A stretch of 64,000 nucleotides of DNA from assembly GCF_910592395.1 (NCBI RefSeq), contig NC_088325.1:7099501-7163500 (forward strand). The letters are read 5' to 3'. Each line of letters begins with the position of its first letter. The stretch's first letter is position 1. Below are positions 14,001 to 29,000 of the stretch, in pieces. Source of the stretch: Lineus longissimus. Lineage: Eukaryota > Nemertea > Pilidiophora > Heteronemertea > Lineidae. Made by a program: the position numbers and the translations under genes. The notes under the pieces are model-generated. The model did not search any database. It had not been told where the DNA came from and saw nothing but the letters and a program-made list of their open reading frames with translations.

Positions 14001-17000
14001 TTGGATCAAAGCCAACAGACCATGACTTCTTCAGGTACTTCTTGGCAGCATCTAGATCAACACAGGAACGACGCAGAACAGCAAATCGGTTGTTCTGGAT
14101 CAACTGAAAAGAGAGGTTGCCCAAACTTTTTAGCCTCTGGTGATATGTAACAAATTATTCAAAATGAGATAGAAGGTATAAACAACAGAATAACATTGAA
14201 GGAATGTCCACAGAAGTGTGATCACCTGAGATGCACAATCAGCAGTCAGTAGGATCATTTCTGCCCCTTACTCTTGCTGATAACTATGGCTACATCTAAA
14301 ACTCTCCAGTGTGCCGAGCAGTAAGGAGCGCCCACGTATACGTCAGGGCAACCACCAAGCTGACGACACGCCCAAGAGCAACAGACTTCACCTCCATTTC
14401 AAAGACCATACAAATTGGCCCTTCTTTGTAAACCAGGAAGGGCGCGTGGGGTAAACAAATGGTCAGTTTCCTTTCCAATTCATTTGACCCCAGACTGGTT
14501 TAGATTTTTAGGGTTAGGGTTATAAGCAAGCGTCCAAGAATAGACGCCCCAAGCATGCAGCCTCAGAAATGGATTAGTTATCAGCTTTACTTTATATCAA
14601 AACAAACAAGACATCAAAAACCAACAATATACACCTTTCCAGAAATGGGACGCTGAGTGTCCGAAATAGTGATGTCATAAGGGGAAACTAGGCCTTATGG
14701 TGGAGGGACAAAGGAGATAGTCATGGTTGACCAACACACTTGAATGCCTTTAATGACGGACAAGGGGGAAAAAGTTAGTTCCAATGCAAGCCACCAATTT
14801 CGGGAAGCATGTATAGTGGAACCTCTATAAGCCAACACTTCTCTATTAAAGCCACCCTCGAAAGACTCTGCATTAGGTACCAAATTGACTTGACCTGACC
14901 TATAATCAGGACACCTCTGTAGGACAGCATTTGTCAATCCCAAGGGTATCCTTAATAGAGAGGGTACTGTACATGTATTCCGCTATTTTTCAAAAGCATG
15001 CTGTTTAACCAGTTGACCAATGCCGACCACTATAGCAGTCGCAATCAAATACACATGTTCACCGCCGCCCGCTTGAGCGGTTGCTATAATACTAGTGTCC
15101 TTAGTGTGTATTGTTTGGTATGATCTGGCTCTATTGGTGTATAGTGACGCAGGCATGTTGTCTCCTAACCACCAACTTGAACTAAGTCGTATAGATGGCG
15201 CTGCGATGGCAGCGAAGACGGAGGTCACATGGCTGCACAATAATACCAAAAAGGCCTTGGTATGAAACGGTCCAAATGGCCCGGTAATCAAGAGGTTAAG
15301 CCCCTTTATTATTTTTGTGAGCCTAACAAACATTTTGGAAAAGTTTCACATACATGTAAGTATAAAAATTGGCACAATAATTACTGATCTGAAGCATACT
15401 GAAATAATTATTGGAAATCTATCCATTTACATATTTTTGGCAGTGAAGTCCGAAAAGGAAGTTTTCCATTAAAAATCTTACACGAATATAGGCGTTCACA
15501 GTATCATGAACATTCCTGAATTGTCAGCAGATAAGGTAGAATGGGGAATTTGTAGCCCCTGCATTGTTTAATGCATGGGGATATCAATCAATATCATAGG
15601 AAGGGACTACAATGAGTAACCTGCCAATAGGGGGCCCTGCAGGCAAGTGGACCATGGTTGTAATGAGAAAGCGATTTCCCGGGTCAATGATTATTGAATA
15701 TTTCATCCCTTAACCAGTTGAATACCGGCGACAACAATAGTCGGTAGCTATTGAAGTCAAGTTTTTACCGCTGCACGGTTTTTTCGGTCGCTGCCTAATT
15801 ATTTTCTGTACATGATTAGGTATAGCCTATCGTTATTTGATCGGTGTATGGAGTTGCTATGGGTTGTATGAAATGGCATGAGAGCCTCTAGTTTGACCTA
15901 AAATGTATTGATGGCGAAACTTTTGACTATTTTTGGCGCTGAATCAGGAAGTCTCTCAGAAGCACATGGCGTGTATCATGACTTTCTGGATCGTTTCTAT
16001 TGTATTATTTTACGTTGAATATGAGCTCGTGGGCTAAGTTTGGGGTGGAGGAGGCAAAGGTTGATGTTATAGGACGTTGAAAATCCCGATAAGTAGTGAT
16101 TGATTATCGATCAATATCGATCAGTAACTGGTCATATATAAATTTTTACTTGATCTACTGTTCATTGACAATAAAGAGAAGACATGTTTTGCAAAAAAAT
16201 CTGTTTTTTTCCTGTCTATATAGAAAATCACAAAAATCAATCAATCGATACGATATTGGTGATTGATCACCAATTCACAGATATGAACTGGCAACCAATT
16301 CAAATCGATAGGCCTGTCGATTCCCTTCACGAAAATGTATAGTTTTTGGGGTCTATCACCAAAAACCTAATTGATATAATTTTTTGAAAATTGGTATCAT
16401 AATTCTGAATAATTACTATAGGTAATACGGTATAGACGCGTTCAGACGGTACCGGTAGTCAAGAGGTTAATTACTCTACATGGGGAAATAGCACCAAAAA
16501 TGTTGTTTTATTGGTCCTTAATTCCATTTTGATGAGTGTAGGGAGAAAATCAACAAAACTTGATTTTAATGGAAAATACACTGGAAGTGTACCTTTTAGT
16601 ACTGGTGCTGCCATCTGGATTTTAAGTTCTGCATGTTCTCATTAAACCGTGGCTACAAATACCCCATTCTACCTTACATAAGATCATTCTCTAATGAATG
16701 ATGAGCACACATTTACTGCTTTATCAGCTTGCTTTGCGAATCAAAGTTATGAAAAACTGCCTCAACATCATGAAACAACACATTTTAGCCTCAAGTGATT
16801 TAAGACGAATCAGTGAACAATTGAAATGATAGAAACAGGTACAAACAACAACATTGAAGGAATGTCCACAGAAGTGTGATCGCCTGAGGTGCACAATCAG
16901 CAGTCAGTAGGATCATTTCTGCCCCTTACTCTTGCTGATAACTATGGCTACATCTTAAACTCTCCAGTGTGCCGAGCAGTATGGAGCGCCCACGTATACG

Positions 17001-20000
17001 TCAGGGCAACCACCAAGCTGACAACACGCCCAAGAGCAACAGACTTCACCTCCATTTCAAAGACCATACAAATTGGCCCTTCTTTGTAAACCAGGAAGGA
17101 CGCGTGGGGTAAACAAATGGTCAGTTTCCTTTCCAATTCATTTGACCCCAGACTGGTTTAGATTTTTAGGGTTAGGGTTATAAGCAAGCGTCCAAGAATA
17201 GACGCCCCAAGTATGCAGCCTCAGAAATGGATTAGTTATCAGCTTTACTTTATATCAAAACAAACAAAGCATCAACAGAGAAGGTTCAAAACCGTAACAC
17301 TGGTAGACAAAATGGTGTTTCCAGCTGCCGAAACACAGGTAGACTTTCTTACCGGTGCATCTGTCTGGTCGGTGTGCAGCTTGCAGAAGACCTTCTTGTC
17401 CTCCTGGAATGCGGCGTGATCATCCCTGGCACACATGAAGTGGTACGTCACGTTACAGCCTCGCATGCAGCAGCCAACACATGCACCATTACGATTACAT
17501 TTGTTGCATCGCTGAAATGAACACATTTTTCAGTAAAATGATGCAGGGCAAAAAAACTGGCTAGCCTAACGCCCGGGACTAGTTATTATGAGCAGCTGGC
17601 CTGATGGACCAGCTTACCATGGCAGCTCTCTTTTTGTAGCTATTGCAGTCTGTCTTCAGGCTTGTCCTTGGCTAGTAGGGCCAATTTGGATATATTCACT
17701 AGGAAGAGACTTCTGGACAAGAAGCCACTTTCTTTTTATAGTGCAATTCTGGTCCTTGATCAGACCAGGAGGAACAAGATCTGCACATCTACGTCAGAAC
17801 ACTTCCTTGTTATGCTGGTCAGATCATTCACATGTGTACATTGTGTATAGGCAACACATTCTAGCCAAAGTATTGGAAAATGTTGCTTCAAATTGTCTCA
17901 ATGCATAATAATTCTGCAATTCCGTTTCTGGCCGCACTGAATCTTTCCATTCTTCTCCAAAATCAACTTTATCTCAACCTCTTCAGAGAGCAGAAGTGTT
18001 GGATCAGAAGAGACATGGCCATCACATCTTGTGTTCTTGATAAAATGTTGATTTTCACTCCATCAATTAGCACGAGTATGATGGCGACGACGATGCAGTT
18101 GCAACCACCTTCAACCTACCATGAGTTTGCCCCTCGAGACAGCGGCATGGACATTCTGCAGGGAGCCGTCAACCTCCTCAAACACTTCCGAGGCCCACAG
18201 TGCACAGTTGACGTGAACCCAATCATCCTGGCCAAGGTAGAGCAGACGGCCTGCATTCTGAAAACAATACAAATATGATTCAGTCACAATTCGGGAAACC
18301 AGCATTTGTTGAATGTCAATCAGCAATCTCTTTATTTTTGTTTTTTCAACTGAAGAGGTAAATAAAGACCCAGGACTGAAATCTTGTCAATCTATTGACG
18401 GAAAAAGTCTTTTTTTTTCAGGAGCCACCTCAAGCCATTGGTTAACACTGATGGCTACCACGCCAATAGGCCACCAGAGCTCGGTCCCGGGTGGGAACAC
18501 GGTGTTAGTTTCTTTGGATGTACCAGCTGGGATTCAAAGAAATAAAATTCCTGGCTCTACACAACCAAACCAACTTACGACAGTTTGATGAAGCTAAAAG
18601 CCGCAGACTTGCAAATACAGATTGATATATCAACAGACTTTTCACAGATTTTGCCAGTTGATACTATGACTTGCAATTTGAACTATACTTACGTCGGGCA
18701 GATGATCTCCAAACTTGAAACAGAAGGAACACTTCCTGTTGTCATCACCGATTGACTCTGCAACATCTGATGTGGCAATCGACATGGTGTCATCATCATC
18801 AAAACCAGCTGAAAAAACCCAAGCATATTTTCTATCAGAGAATGCACCTCCCAAAAACAATGCACATCCCCAGCAGTAAAATGGGATGGCAATGATTATC
18901 TCGGCTTCATCAGAGCATATAAATTAAGCACTAAAATTTGAGACAATCATCATCTTCTTCCCTTGTGGTAAAATGCTATATTCCAGAAATGGTACTTCAA
19001 AAGTCCGACCACAGGAAATCGACACTTCGGCAGCTTCAAACCAGTTTTTAAACAAATACGAATACTCCTCTCAGGACTTCAAATCGCGGTCAACAGAAGC
19101 TCAAATAAAATATCTCGATTTTGTTACGCTAACACATAAATACCGTGTAGATGCTTCTTAGTCAGTTGAAGGGCATACATTAACTACAATAGGCCATCAC
19201 GAAACAGAGGCACCAAAACCGGCGAAATAGCATCTACACGAGTATAGTTCCACTTTTGTATGCTTACGGAATGGCACAAGATCTCTCTTGGGCGTCTGTG
19301 GCAGTTTCTTGAACGGCGACGGCTGAGAGGAGACTGGGGCCTCTTCACGGATCAACCACTGGGCATACGTGTGGTCCAAGGAGGGAGGGATCACCGCATC
19401 TGGCAGCATGTCCCTGGAAAACAAATCAAGAGGCAGTATAGTCAAAATACTCATAATCAATCAATCAATCAATCAATCAAATTTTCATTTGTTTGGCGCA
19501 ACTTTCCAGGCAGAAGAGTTCTGCGCGAGTGTGCCCTCCCATCAGTACTTTGTAGTACTTTGAAAAGTGATGTTTTTATCTATCTCTCTAGCTGTTTCAA
19601 ATGTCACTGTTTAGGCCAGTCCAAAACCTGGGAGCATTCCTGGAGAAGGTTCGGCCTCCAAACATAACATTCTTGAACCTTGGTTCAACAAGGAGGACCC
19701 CAGAGGTGCCGGGAGTGTGTTTTCAGCAGTTCTGACAGGTGTGCTGGCGCTCTGCCATTGATCACACAGACTTCACTAACAATTATACAAGCAATTAATA
19801 AGCTAAACAGGTTTAAGTCAAGTTTTTGCTGCATCTGATGTCATACTGAAGTGGAACCGTTTTTAATAAATATCATATCATGATTCAGAAAAGTGATATC
19901 GTATGTTGTTTACATGATTACTTGTGGTGATACATAGACTGCCAAAGTAATCACTCACTTTGGAAGGTTTTTATTATGTCCCCACAGCTTGGACGTCTTG

Positions 20001-23000
20001 GCGTTAAACCATGGGAAACAGACCTCCATCTGCTTGAAAAATATGCCCCGCACAACTTGGTTCTGCTTGCGCTTGGTCAGCGGCAGCTCGTCATTCATGT
20101 CCAACGCTCGCTGGATGATCCGTACCACATCATCACTGAACTGCTCCTGAAAATGAATTACAGAGAGATATGTTCTTTAAATCTGTTCCAAGTTCTGGGT
20201 TTATAGTTGGGTCCTTTTGGCGAGCACTTAAAACAGGCATACCACTTGTAGGCTGTGATCACTGGGAGTCCCAGCATATAAATGGTTTGGCCCCGGACAC
20301 CCTGCCTAGATGCCAATTTTTTTTAAAAGTATTTTTAAAACAACTTATTCAGAGAGGCACTGCAGACAACTTGAGCTCGACCTGTGTAGGACCAGCATCA
20401 AGACCAGGCAATGGCCGGGATCATAGCAACAACCTTTGGATTGGGTGTCAGATATCTTTTTCTACTGTGCTCTTCATTCCCTTCAACATTTCATGCCCGC
20501 GCTTACACCTCAGTCAACACTTACCACATCAGTATAGGCTTTACTTTCCACCATCTGTTTCACCGTCGTGAAATCCTTCGGATAATCCCGCTTGCGTTCC
20601 TCCTCCTCGCCACCAGGGGGCACAACAGAACCCAGCGCGCCAGGTGCATCCAACTGTATTCTCACCTCCTTGTCAACAACAGATTTAGTACTATTTTCTT
20701 GGCGATTTGTTTCATCATGGCCATCAGTTCCTGTTGGATTTTCCACCTCCTTATGCTCACTCGACGTACCATGTTGTCCAGTATCTTCTAAAGATGGTGA
20801 GCATGGATTTTGAGCACTCAAATTGTCATTTTTTGAACTGTCTGTACTTGTCTCTAACAACTTTTCTGGGTCTGAAAATTTCATGACAGGACTGTCTTTC
20901 TTATCTGCTGCGGCAGCAGGAGTTGTGTCCCTTGCTTCAGTGGCTGAACCTTCCGATTTGGTGGGGGAAGAATTGGAAACATTGGAATCAATTTCTCGAT
21001 CCTTTTTTGATTCAGTTTGTTCACCAGAGACAACATTAATAGCAGATATAGTTAAGTTCTCTGAAACACTAGATAACGTTCTATTTTCACCGGTTTTAGC
21101 TTCCTGAGAAGTGCCTACGCGTCTAGCAGGCAAGATAGACCCCAGCTCCACCACAGGAGCAGGCACACTAGTCTCCATGGTCTCAACCAAGTCATTAGCA
21201 CCTGATGAACAGCTTCCCAGCTCATCTACTGAAGCACCATCCACATTTTTAACCTCCTCAACTTTTGGCACCATTTCCCCAGACTCCGAGCAATCCATTT
21301 CATCCTGGGTATCTTCCGAGTTCGCAACACCTGAACTTCTTCCACCTAAAACCCGCGTCACATCCTCAAGTCCCTTACTTGCCACTGAGACGACTTCTGC
21401 AGACAAAGCACTGTCAGCATTTGTGACAGCATCACAAGTCAAACTAGACTTGGATTCACTAACAGTTTTACTCCCTGAATCACCATCAGTCCCAAACAAA
21501 CCATTATCTGTCTCCTTTTTAGGGTTCCCTGTAGGCGTTTCTGTTCCCAGATCTGAAGGGATACATTTTGTAACATGTGTACTTTCCTCATGTTGTTCTT
21601 CCTCCACAGTTGAAACAGCCCGAACAGTTCTCCCACGCAGAACCCGTGAAACCTTCTCTTGTGTAGCATCACCCGATTGGTCGGAGTTCTCAGATTTGAT
21701 TGACTGGGAGGCTTTAGGGCTTGTGGACGAGGTTGACGGCAGCCTCGGCTTCTGAAGCTTCATCTGCTCTTCCTGGACAACAGAAACAAAATGGTCAGCA
21801 ATGGACAAATCAAACATCTGTTTATGACATTATAAATGTCCCACATGGATATCTCAAATACCTTGTATGCTGTAGTTCAGTTCATTGACTGGAGTCAGTA
21901 ATGTTATGCAACATTATGCAATGTTACCCAGATGCCCAGCTCACATAATCAACTACCCGGGGAACTCGAAACTACTAATATTTATCAATGGAAGATTATT
22001 TCCAGGTTTTAACCGGGCTGTTCAAAACTCCCCATTTATATAAGCGTTTCGCTACAGGTTTCCTTTAACACGAATTTCGTTTAAGAGAACGACTGAACAA
22101 GAGATTCTGCAACATTTGTGGACCAGTTTGAGTCCAAGTCTTTTATAGATTTGTCCTCAATGGAAATACTTTAAGCCGTTGATCACACAAACAGTCATTT
22201 GCTAAAAGTAGAATTACCTTTTTGGGGTCATATCGTGACATATGATGAGCTGCCTTGGAGGTGAGGAGGCTGGCGAGTATGATGTTGAAGCCAGCTGCCA
22301 TCTCATCCTTGATAGCAATCTCCCAGACTGTTGGACGCTCCAGGCTACATTTACGACACGTGAACTCGATATGGTCAGGCAGGAAGGAGAGGATGTTGTA
22401 CATTTCATCTGCAGAATGAAAAATTACATGAGACATTGCAATTTACAAGTTTCAGGAGTCCCTGCTAACAGATGTCTAAATTGATATTTTAGAAAATGGT
22501 TCAAAGTTTAGATTCACTGGCTTACTTGTTTTCAGTTTAAATGATGAGGAGCGCTGAAGAAAATGCACTTTTATGATTTTCTTTTCCTATTGCGTTATAT
22601 TTTGTTGCTGAATTATGCTCTTAAAAGCACTGTTCAATACTTGTTAATCTCCTTACCATTGATATCCTCACACTTTGAATGGACCCAGCTATCACAGCCA
22701 GCACATTGCACCATCTTACTGTCCCAGTCATCATCTGCGTAAGTCTTATGGCACACAGGGCAGAAGTTGCCTTTGTCCATCAGATGGCCGCACTCGAAGC
22801 AGAGGGAGAAGTCGTGTGTCCAAGTAGCATTGTACTGACTACCAGGAGTTGTAGCACCACAGCTTTTACACCGCACACATTTCGTACAAATCTGAAAACA
22901 TATAAATTAAAAATAAATCAATTCGATCAAAGTCACTGTCAGGTCTGGAATCGCCTACATGCTATCCCTGGCTAGTCCGCAACTCGTCAAACCTTGGACA

Positions 23001-26000
23001 AAAGAAAACAGAGAGGACTGCCTTGATCATTTTATTCCATGTACCCCGAGACTTTGTCTTTACGTTTGACCAAAGTAAAATGTCTTAGTATCAAATCAAT
23101 CAATCAAAATTAGTAGCTTGCTATTCGCTGAAATATCCACGTTTTCTGCCTTTTGCCATAGAATAGTGAATTTCCACGCCATGTAATAACTTTTTCAACC
23201 CTATACGCATATTGTTCGTGGCCTACACACCCAAACACGGCGATGTTGGTCCCATTCGATCGGCATAAGCAACAGTAGCACCCTAGAACTCTAAATTTGA
23301 CATCTAACGGACTGTTTTAAAACTTGTGCAAGATGTATATTTTGTCTGTGTTTGGCAGGCAAGTTAGTGGTTCTGTGAACCTGCGTATTTGCCAGTGGAA
23401 GCCTCCATGAAGCCGTTGTAATATGCCACAACAATCAGGCACCAATGAGGGGTAATTGACTTTGCCATGGCCAGGGAGGAGTCATTCACAAGACACTCGT
23501 GTCTCTCACCAAGACGCATTGAGCTTTTGTTTGCCTTGGTCTGGGCACCAGCTAGACAAAGAACTACGGCGACGTCTTATTCAAACGATGAGGCCATTTT
23601 ATGAACCTAATCCAATTTCCTGGTCAACGCCAGGACAAGAAATTATAACTTACCCAGATTTTCTTTAACTTTGAAGGTTTTGTTGGATAGTTTGGTCCCA
23701 GACACTCTGGATGATACGTATTTGTACATTTATCACATGTAAGGAGCTGGAAAGAACAAAATTTATGATACTGGTGTGACGATGATAAATAGTTTAAGGA
23801 ATGGACGGCTTTTTACTGCCGAATGTTTGGTTCTTCTGGTTCATCAGTAAACTATTTTTCTGAACGTGTTTGATGCTTTTCCAATTTTGTTTCAGCTCTT
23901 AGATGGTAGAAAAATGCGTTATTCGTTATCTTTGGTAGGCGCAAGTCCTGGCACGAAAGACCTTTCCCGCCATGCGAGTGCACGTTGAGATCAGAGTTAA
24001 CGTCACCCCCGCTATTACAATGCAACGCCACCTCCGTTATCTCCGCTGTAGTTGGATAATCAAGCGCCATCAAAGTGACGTCAGAAAAATCAATATCTTC
24101 ACCAAGTAGTCACACTCACAAGGTAGATCCATGGCTCCAGGAAGCGCCATACTAGTGCATTGGAAAAGCGTGACAATTCAGTCAGATTTAGAATTGTTCC
24201 CTTTTTTGTGCAATTTGTTGGAGGTGACTGGGCAGCCGACAGCTCGGTTATATTGCCTTTAATAATGCCAATGATCCTTCCAAGTTCTTTACACACTATA
24301 ACAAGTGCGTTAACCATGTAACTTGACAGTGATTTCTTTACAGATCACTGTCAGGGCATAGATCTTACACAAAATGAGCTCTTGCCGTACTTTGCAAAAC
24401 AAAAAAGAGACACAAAACTATACAAATGCAGAATGCACTCACCTTTGAGCTTGAGTTACACATTTTACCACAGACGTTACAAAACTGACATCGACGACAG
24501 CACCAGTTCTCCACATTGTCACCAGATGGCCTCTCGTGTTCCTCCAGACAGAACGAGTGGAATGGTTCACAACAGATGCTGCAGTACGTCAACTGAAAAC
24601 ATCAGATTTGTCATACAATTACTGGGCACCAAGAGAAAGATACCATAACATGAGGGTGACGTTGGCTGTTAAATTGTCCAATACATTTTCCTTTAACAAT
24701 GGCAAATCCTTTATTTCAACTGATTCACTGCACAAAAGGATAACTCAATGGGCTAAACTAATCACAGTCGAAATAAGACTTTGGGAGTCACAACAATTTC
24801 ACCGGGCTTTACGGTGCACAATCCTACATATGAATCAATCCACCTCCTGACCAAAAAGAAGAAAATACCATACACTTGACTTAACAGCACTCACTTGAAA
24901 CAAGTCAATGAAGATCAACACCTCCAGAATGGCAAATCAAGAATCACCTAATCAGGGTTACCACATAGGCCCAGTCGTAGTAAACTTATACTGCCAGTGC
25001 CATTTTTTAAAGCACACTGGAAGAGTGTAATGTCAGACTGACTAGAGAACCTGCTATCAAATGAACTCTAGACATACCTCATGATTTCCAGCACTACCGC
25101 AGAGAAAGCACACAGTTCTGATACACAAGGGAACAGCCGTCGTCAGTGAGTATCCTTGCACCCATGCAGCATCTGGGTCATAGCGCTCCTGTAATAATTA
25201 AGAGTTTGTTGATTTTTTTCCCCTATTTTCGGGGGGGGGGGGGGGGGGGGTGGTTAATAGTAAATAATCAAATGGCAACCTTCAGAAACAATCGAAGTAA
25301 AACTTGCTAGCAACCCAACGCACTATTATGATTCTCTTCCATATCAGTTGAGAGCAGAGCGTCAACAAGGACATTACTCTATAAACAATACTGGGCGAAT
25401 GTAAGTAGGAGGAAACCGGCGACCCTGTAGGAAACCTAGGCTGTCAAAGAGAGTTGCCCTCTCTATCACACGAGTGTACCGGGGCTGACCAGGAATTGAC
25501 CCGGGACCTCAGAGGTGACAGGCGCTGATGATACTGAAGTTACAGTGATGTCCGGAACATGTTTCCAATATCAACGTTCCCTTCGAACAAGAACATTTGC
25601 ACAAGTTCTGTATTTCTGATAAGATTTTGAACTGCAAATACGTATCCAAGCCAAAACTAGTAAAGTAAATCATATGAATTGGAATAGGCATGGTGGTATG
25701 TACAGGACAAATGCTGTGCAGCTCAGCAGCTCCAAAACACCGCCACGTTTTAACTTGTATCATGCACATTTGGAGTGCATTGGATCTGGTAGTTCAGGAA
25801 GATATTTCTCAGTCACTCTGTCAGTCCGGCGAATGGCTGCCCCACTTGCTAAGACAATAGCAGAGTTGGTTTTTACTTACTGGATGCTTCACTTGGATGA
25901 GATGCCTGCCAGGGAGGGAGGTCGGCCACTGCCGTCTTGAGGCAGGCACGACAGACTGGAGCACCATACGATGTCCAAACTTGTCCGGCTGAAATGAAAG

Positions 26001-29000
26001 AATGAATTTAGCAGTGTTTTGAGAATGTGGTGATGTAGTAGAATGACAATAACCCAGTGATTAATCTCCAAAGTTTTCAAAAACTCAGGCTGCGATAGCT
26101 CTCCATCATGTACGACATGATGTACAGACGAAGCGACAGCTTGTTGATGCAATCACGATGCGGCAGGCCAGCTTCCAAGAAATATATTTGAATAGGATTT
26201 TGGAGGAAGTGACAGGCAGCACCTTGTGACTGCAACTTCAAATGTTAAAACATGAGGCCTGATAACATATCTACAACTTCTGGCCTTGGTGAGACACGTT
26301 GCTATTTCAACATCCCAACAGATTCCATACAATCTCAGACAGGCGTGGTGTCTCCAACCATCTCTTAGCGAGACTTAACTCACCTTTACTATTTTCTTCG
26401 CTGGTCTCCTTCCAGGCATTCCCATGTTCACTCTCTCCAATTCCACCCGCAGCTCCATTCCAGGTGAGAATTTGCTTGCTATGGCAGGATTCAGGGAGAT
26501 GGCATCAGTAACATCTTCAGAAGGAGCCCCCATTCCGGACACTTTTGGATCAAATCTCTTCTTGACACCAACAGCGTACATTTCTGCTCCTAGGACCTTG
26601 TAGCGTGGGTTAGCACACTTTCTATGACTAAAGAGGAACAACATGATTTAGTCTGCATGGAAAATAGTAGGGTTGGAGGCCACAATAAGTAATCGCCTCA
26701 AAACTGGACACCGGTATACTAGCCCACTGAACGAGATTGGATGTGGTGGACACAGCACTGCGTCAGTGCAAACCAAACTCGAGCCTTCAACAGCAGGACT
26801 TATCTCAGCCCAATGACCCAAGACAAGGCCTAGGACACAGACTTGAAGACCAAGCTTTGGGGATTGAAGTGTGTGGTGTGTGAAGTTCAACTTCATATTT
26901 CAGCAAGATAATTAGACCAGCATCAGAGACCATCTTGAAATTCAATTCCTAGTCATATTTCAGAAGTCACACCAAACAGATTTCTGGCATCTGCTTCTTG
27001 CAATTGTGATAACATCGGAAGAATGATTTTGAATATGATTTAACAGTTGTACATCCAGGTGAAAACTTATCTGTGATACTTACATACAGCATTGCTTAGC
27101 AGTATTTCTACCACCGAACTTGGGCTTGTCCCTTGAAAATAGAAATTGAAGAATAATAATTGCAATGCCTCAAAATTTCACGTGGCCACGTACCTTCAAT
27201 AAAGTTTTAAACCATTTTTCCTTTAAACGGTACTTCCTACGTGCTCATAACTTTTTCCGAGACGTTATCAGAGAGGAACGCTTTCAAAGCCAAATAGACC
27301 TATCCTAGCCTGTCAAACCATGAAATTTTCATTGTACGTTATGCATGATAATTTCAGGGTTGGAGGTCTGAAGTCAGGGGGGTGATTTTTGACGGCTTTT
27401 AACCCACGAGTCAGCTTTTTCACCACAACGGGTTGAATGGAGCCTCAAAAATCACATAAGTAAGCCAACTGGACTGAAACTTCATAATTTTCTTCATTTT
27501 AAACACACCTTATTCTCAATTAAAAAAAGATCTTAAATGGAAAATACCATTCAACTGGTATGGTGAGACCACGCAATGATCTGAAACTGAACTATTTTCG
27601 TGAACAACCGCGAGCTGATTTGTTTAATACAGATGCGTGACCGCATGATATTTTGAGCTGTTTACACTGGTTAGGCAATATAAATACCAACACTGACTTC
27701 GGCTTCAACTTTTAAGACCACTTTAGTATCAAGACTGTAAACTGTATTGGCTTACAGTAAACAAATAGCTTTTCTTATCAGGCTGAGCTGGTGTTTGCCA
27801 GCAAAGTATACTCACAAGCAATTAATGCATCTCCCACAATCCTTTGCCAAACATCCACGACATTTATGGCAACGGCTGCGTCTCGTCCTCTTCCCGACTG
27901 GCTTTTCATCGGTAAATTCCATTTTTGGTGTCTTTCTTTCCAAACTGAGGCGTTTCTTGATTTTGCTTATTTTATGGAATGCAGACGTCTTCAACGGTGT
28001 CCTCTTGGACAACTCGTCTGGTTCTCGGCCGTCGTCTTTCTCCTTGGCACGCCGGATGATTTCCTCAATCGGGAGGTCATCGGAGTCGGACGAATCTGAA
28101 AGAAATCAACACATTTACACAACCACGAAAAAGTTGGCCACCAGCCAAATGTTTTCTTACAGCCAGGTTCTCCACCCGCTATGACTGTTGTGTCTATGTC
28201 TAATGTTTAATTCAAATCACCCAGTTGTCTAAAGAGCCAATAATGAGCAAAGTTAGCTCACTATCCTCTTAAACTTAATATCTTGAAATGTTAGCGATTG
28301 GTAAAGTTTCTCTAGTAGCAGCTCTGATGACTGATGTGTTGCTGGTGTCCACTCATGATCCTTGGGCTTCTGCCTTATATCAGAAAGTATCTAGAATACT
28401 GAAAGTGACAAACAGTTATTTGTAATCATCATGATACAAATGATTGTTATCATCTCGTTGAAATTACACAAAATGTCCAGTGACTTACCTCCTTCATCCC
28501 TGTGCAGCAACCTTGCCTTGTCATTATAAGGAAGTGCACTCAACCTCAACTGCGGATGCTTGGGGAATGTGGCGACCTTTTTTCCAAGTGCCACAGCCGC
28601 TCGACGACACACGTGTTTGATCCTCGGTCCCGCTGTGCCAACCGGTGAAACCAATGCACCAGGAGAAGTGACTGATTGGGGGCTGCCCTCGGATGCCGTG
28701 AGAGTACTTGAAGTATCACCAGTGGTTCGTAAAGAATCATCAACTCGAACTAAAACACCGTCTTCATCTAATTTCATGAGCACGGGAGTTTGAGACGAAA
28801 ATGGTTTAAACTTGGCTACCTTAGCCTCGGCAGTCCGCAATGACTTTTTAATGATAGATTTCGTTCTCGATGCCTTCAGTGAAGCATTTCGTTTCTCTTT
28901 AGCAGCACCCTCGGCCTTTTTCCCAAATACCCGCAACATCACATCGGCGATAGTATCATCATAACGCTCTAACATTTGAGCCTTATGGTCAAATGAAACC

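Noticed and set aside
14508-14525. Telomere-like TTAGGG repeats (also at ~17168)
   Set aside because: Only two units, and they are part of the 430-bp duplication. Not an interstitial telomere.
20823-21755. Long + strand open frames opposite exon 14 and, at 12294-12821, opposite exon 21
   Set aside because: Antisense shadows of Ser/Glu-rich coding exons. The minus-strand frames splice correctly into KMT2.
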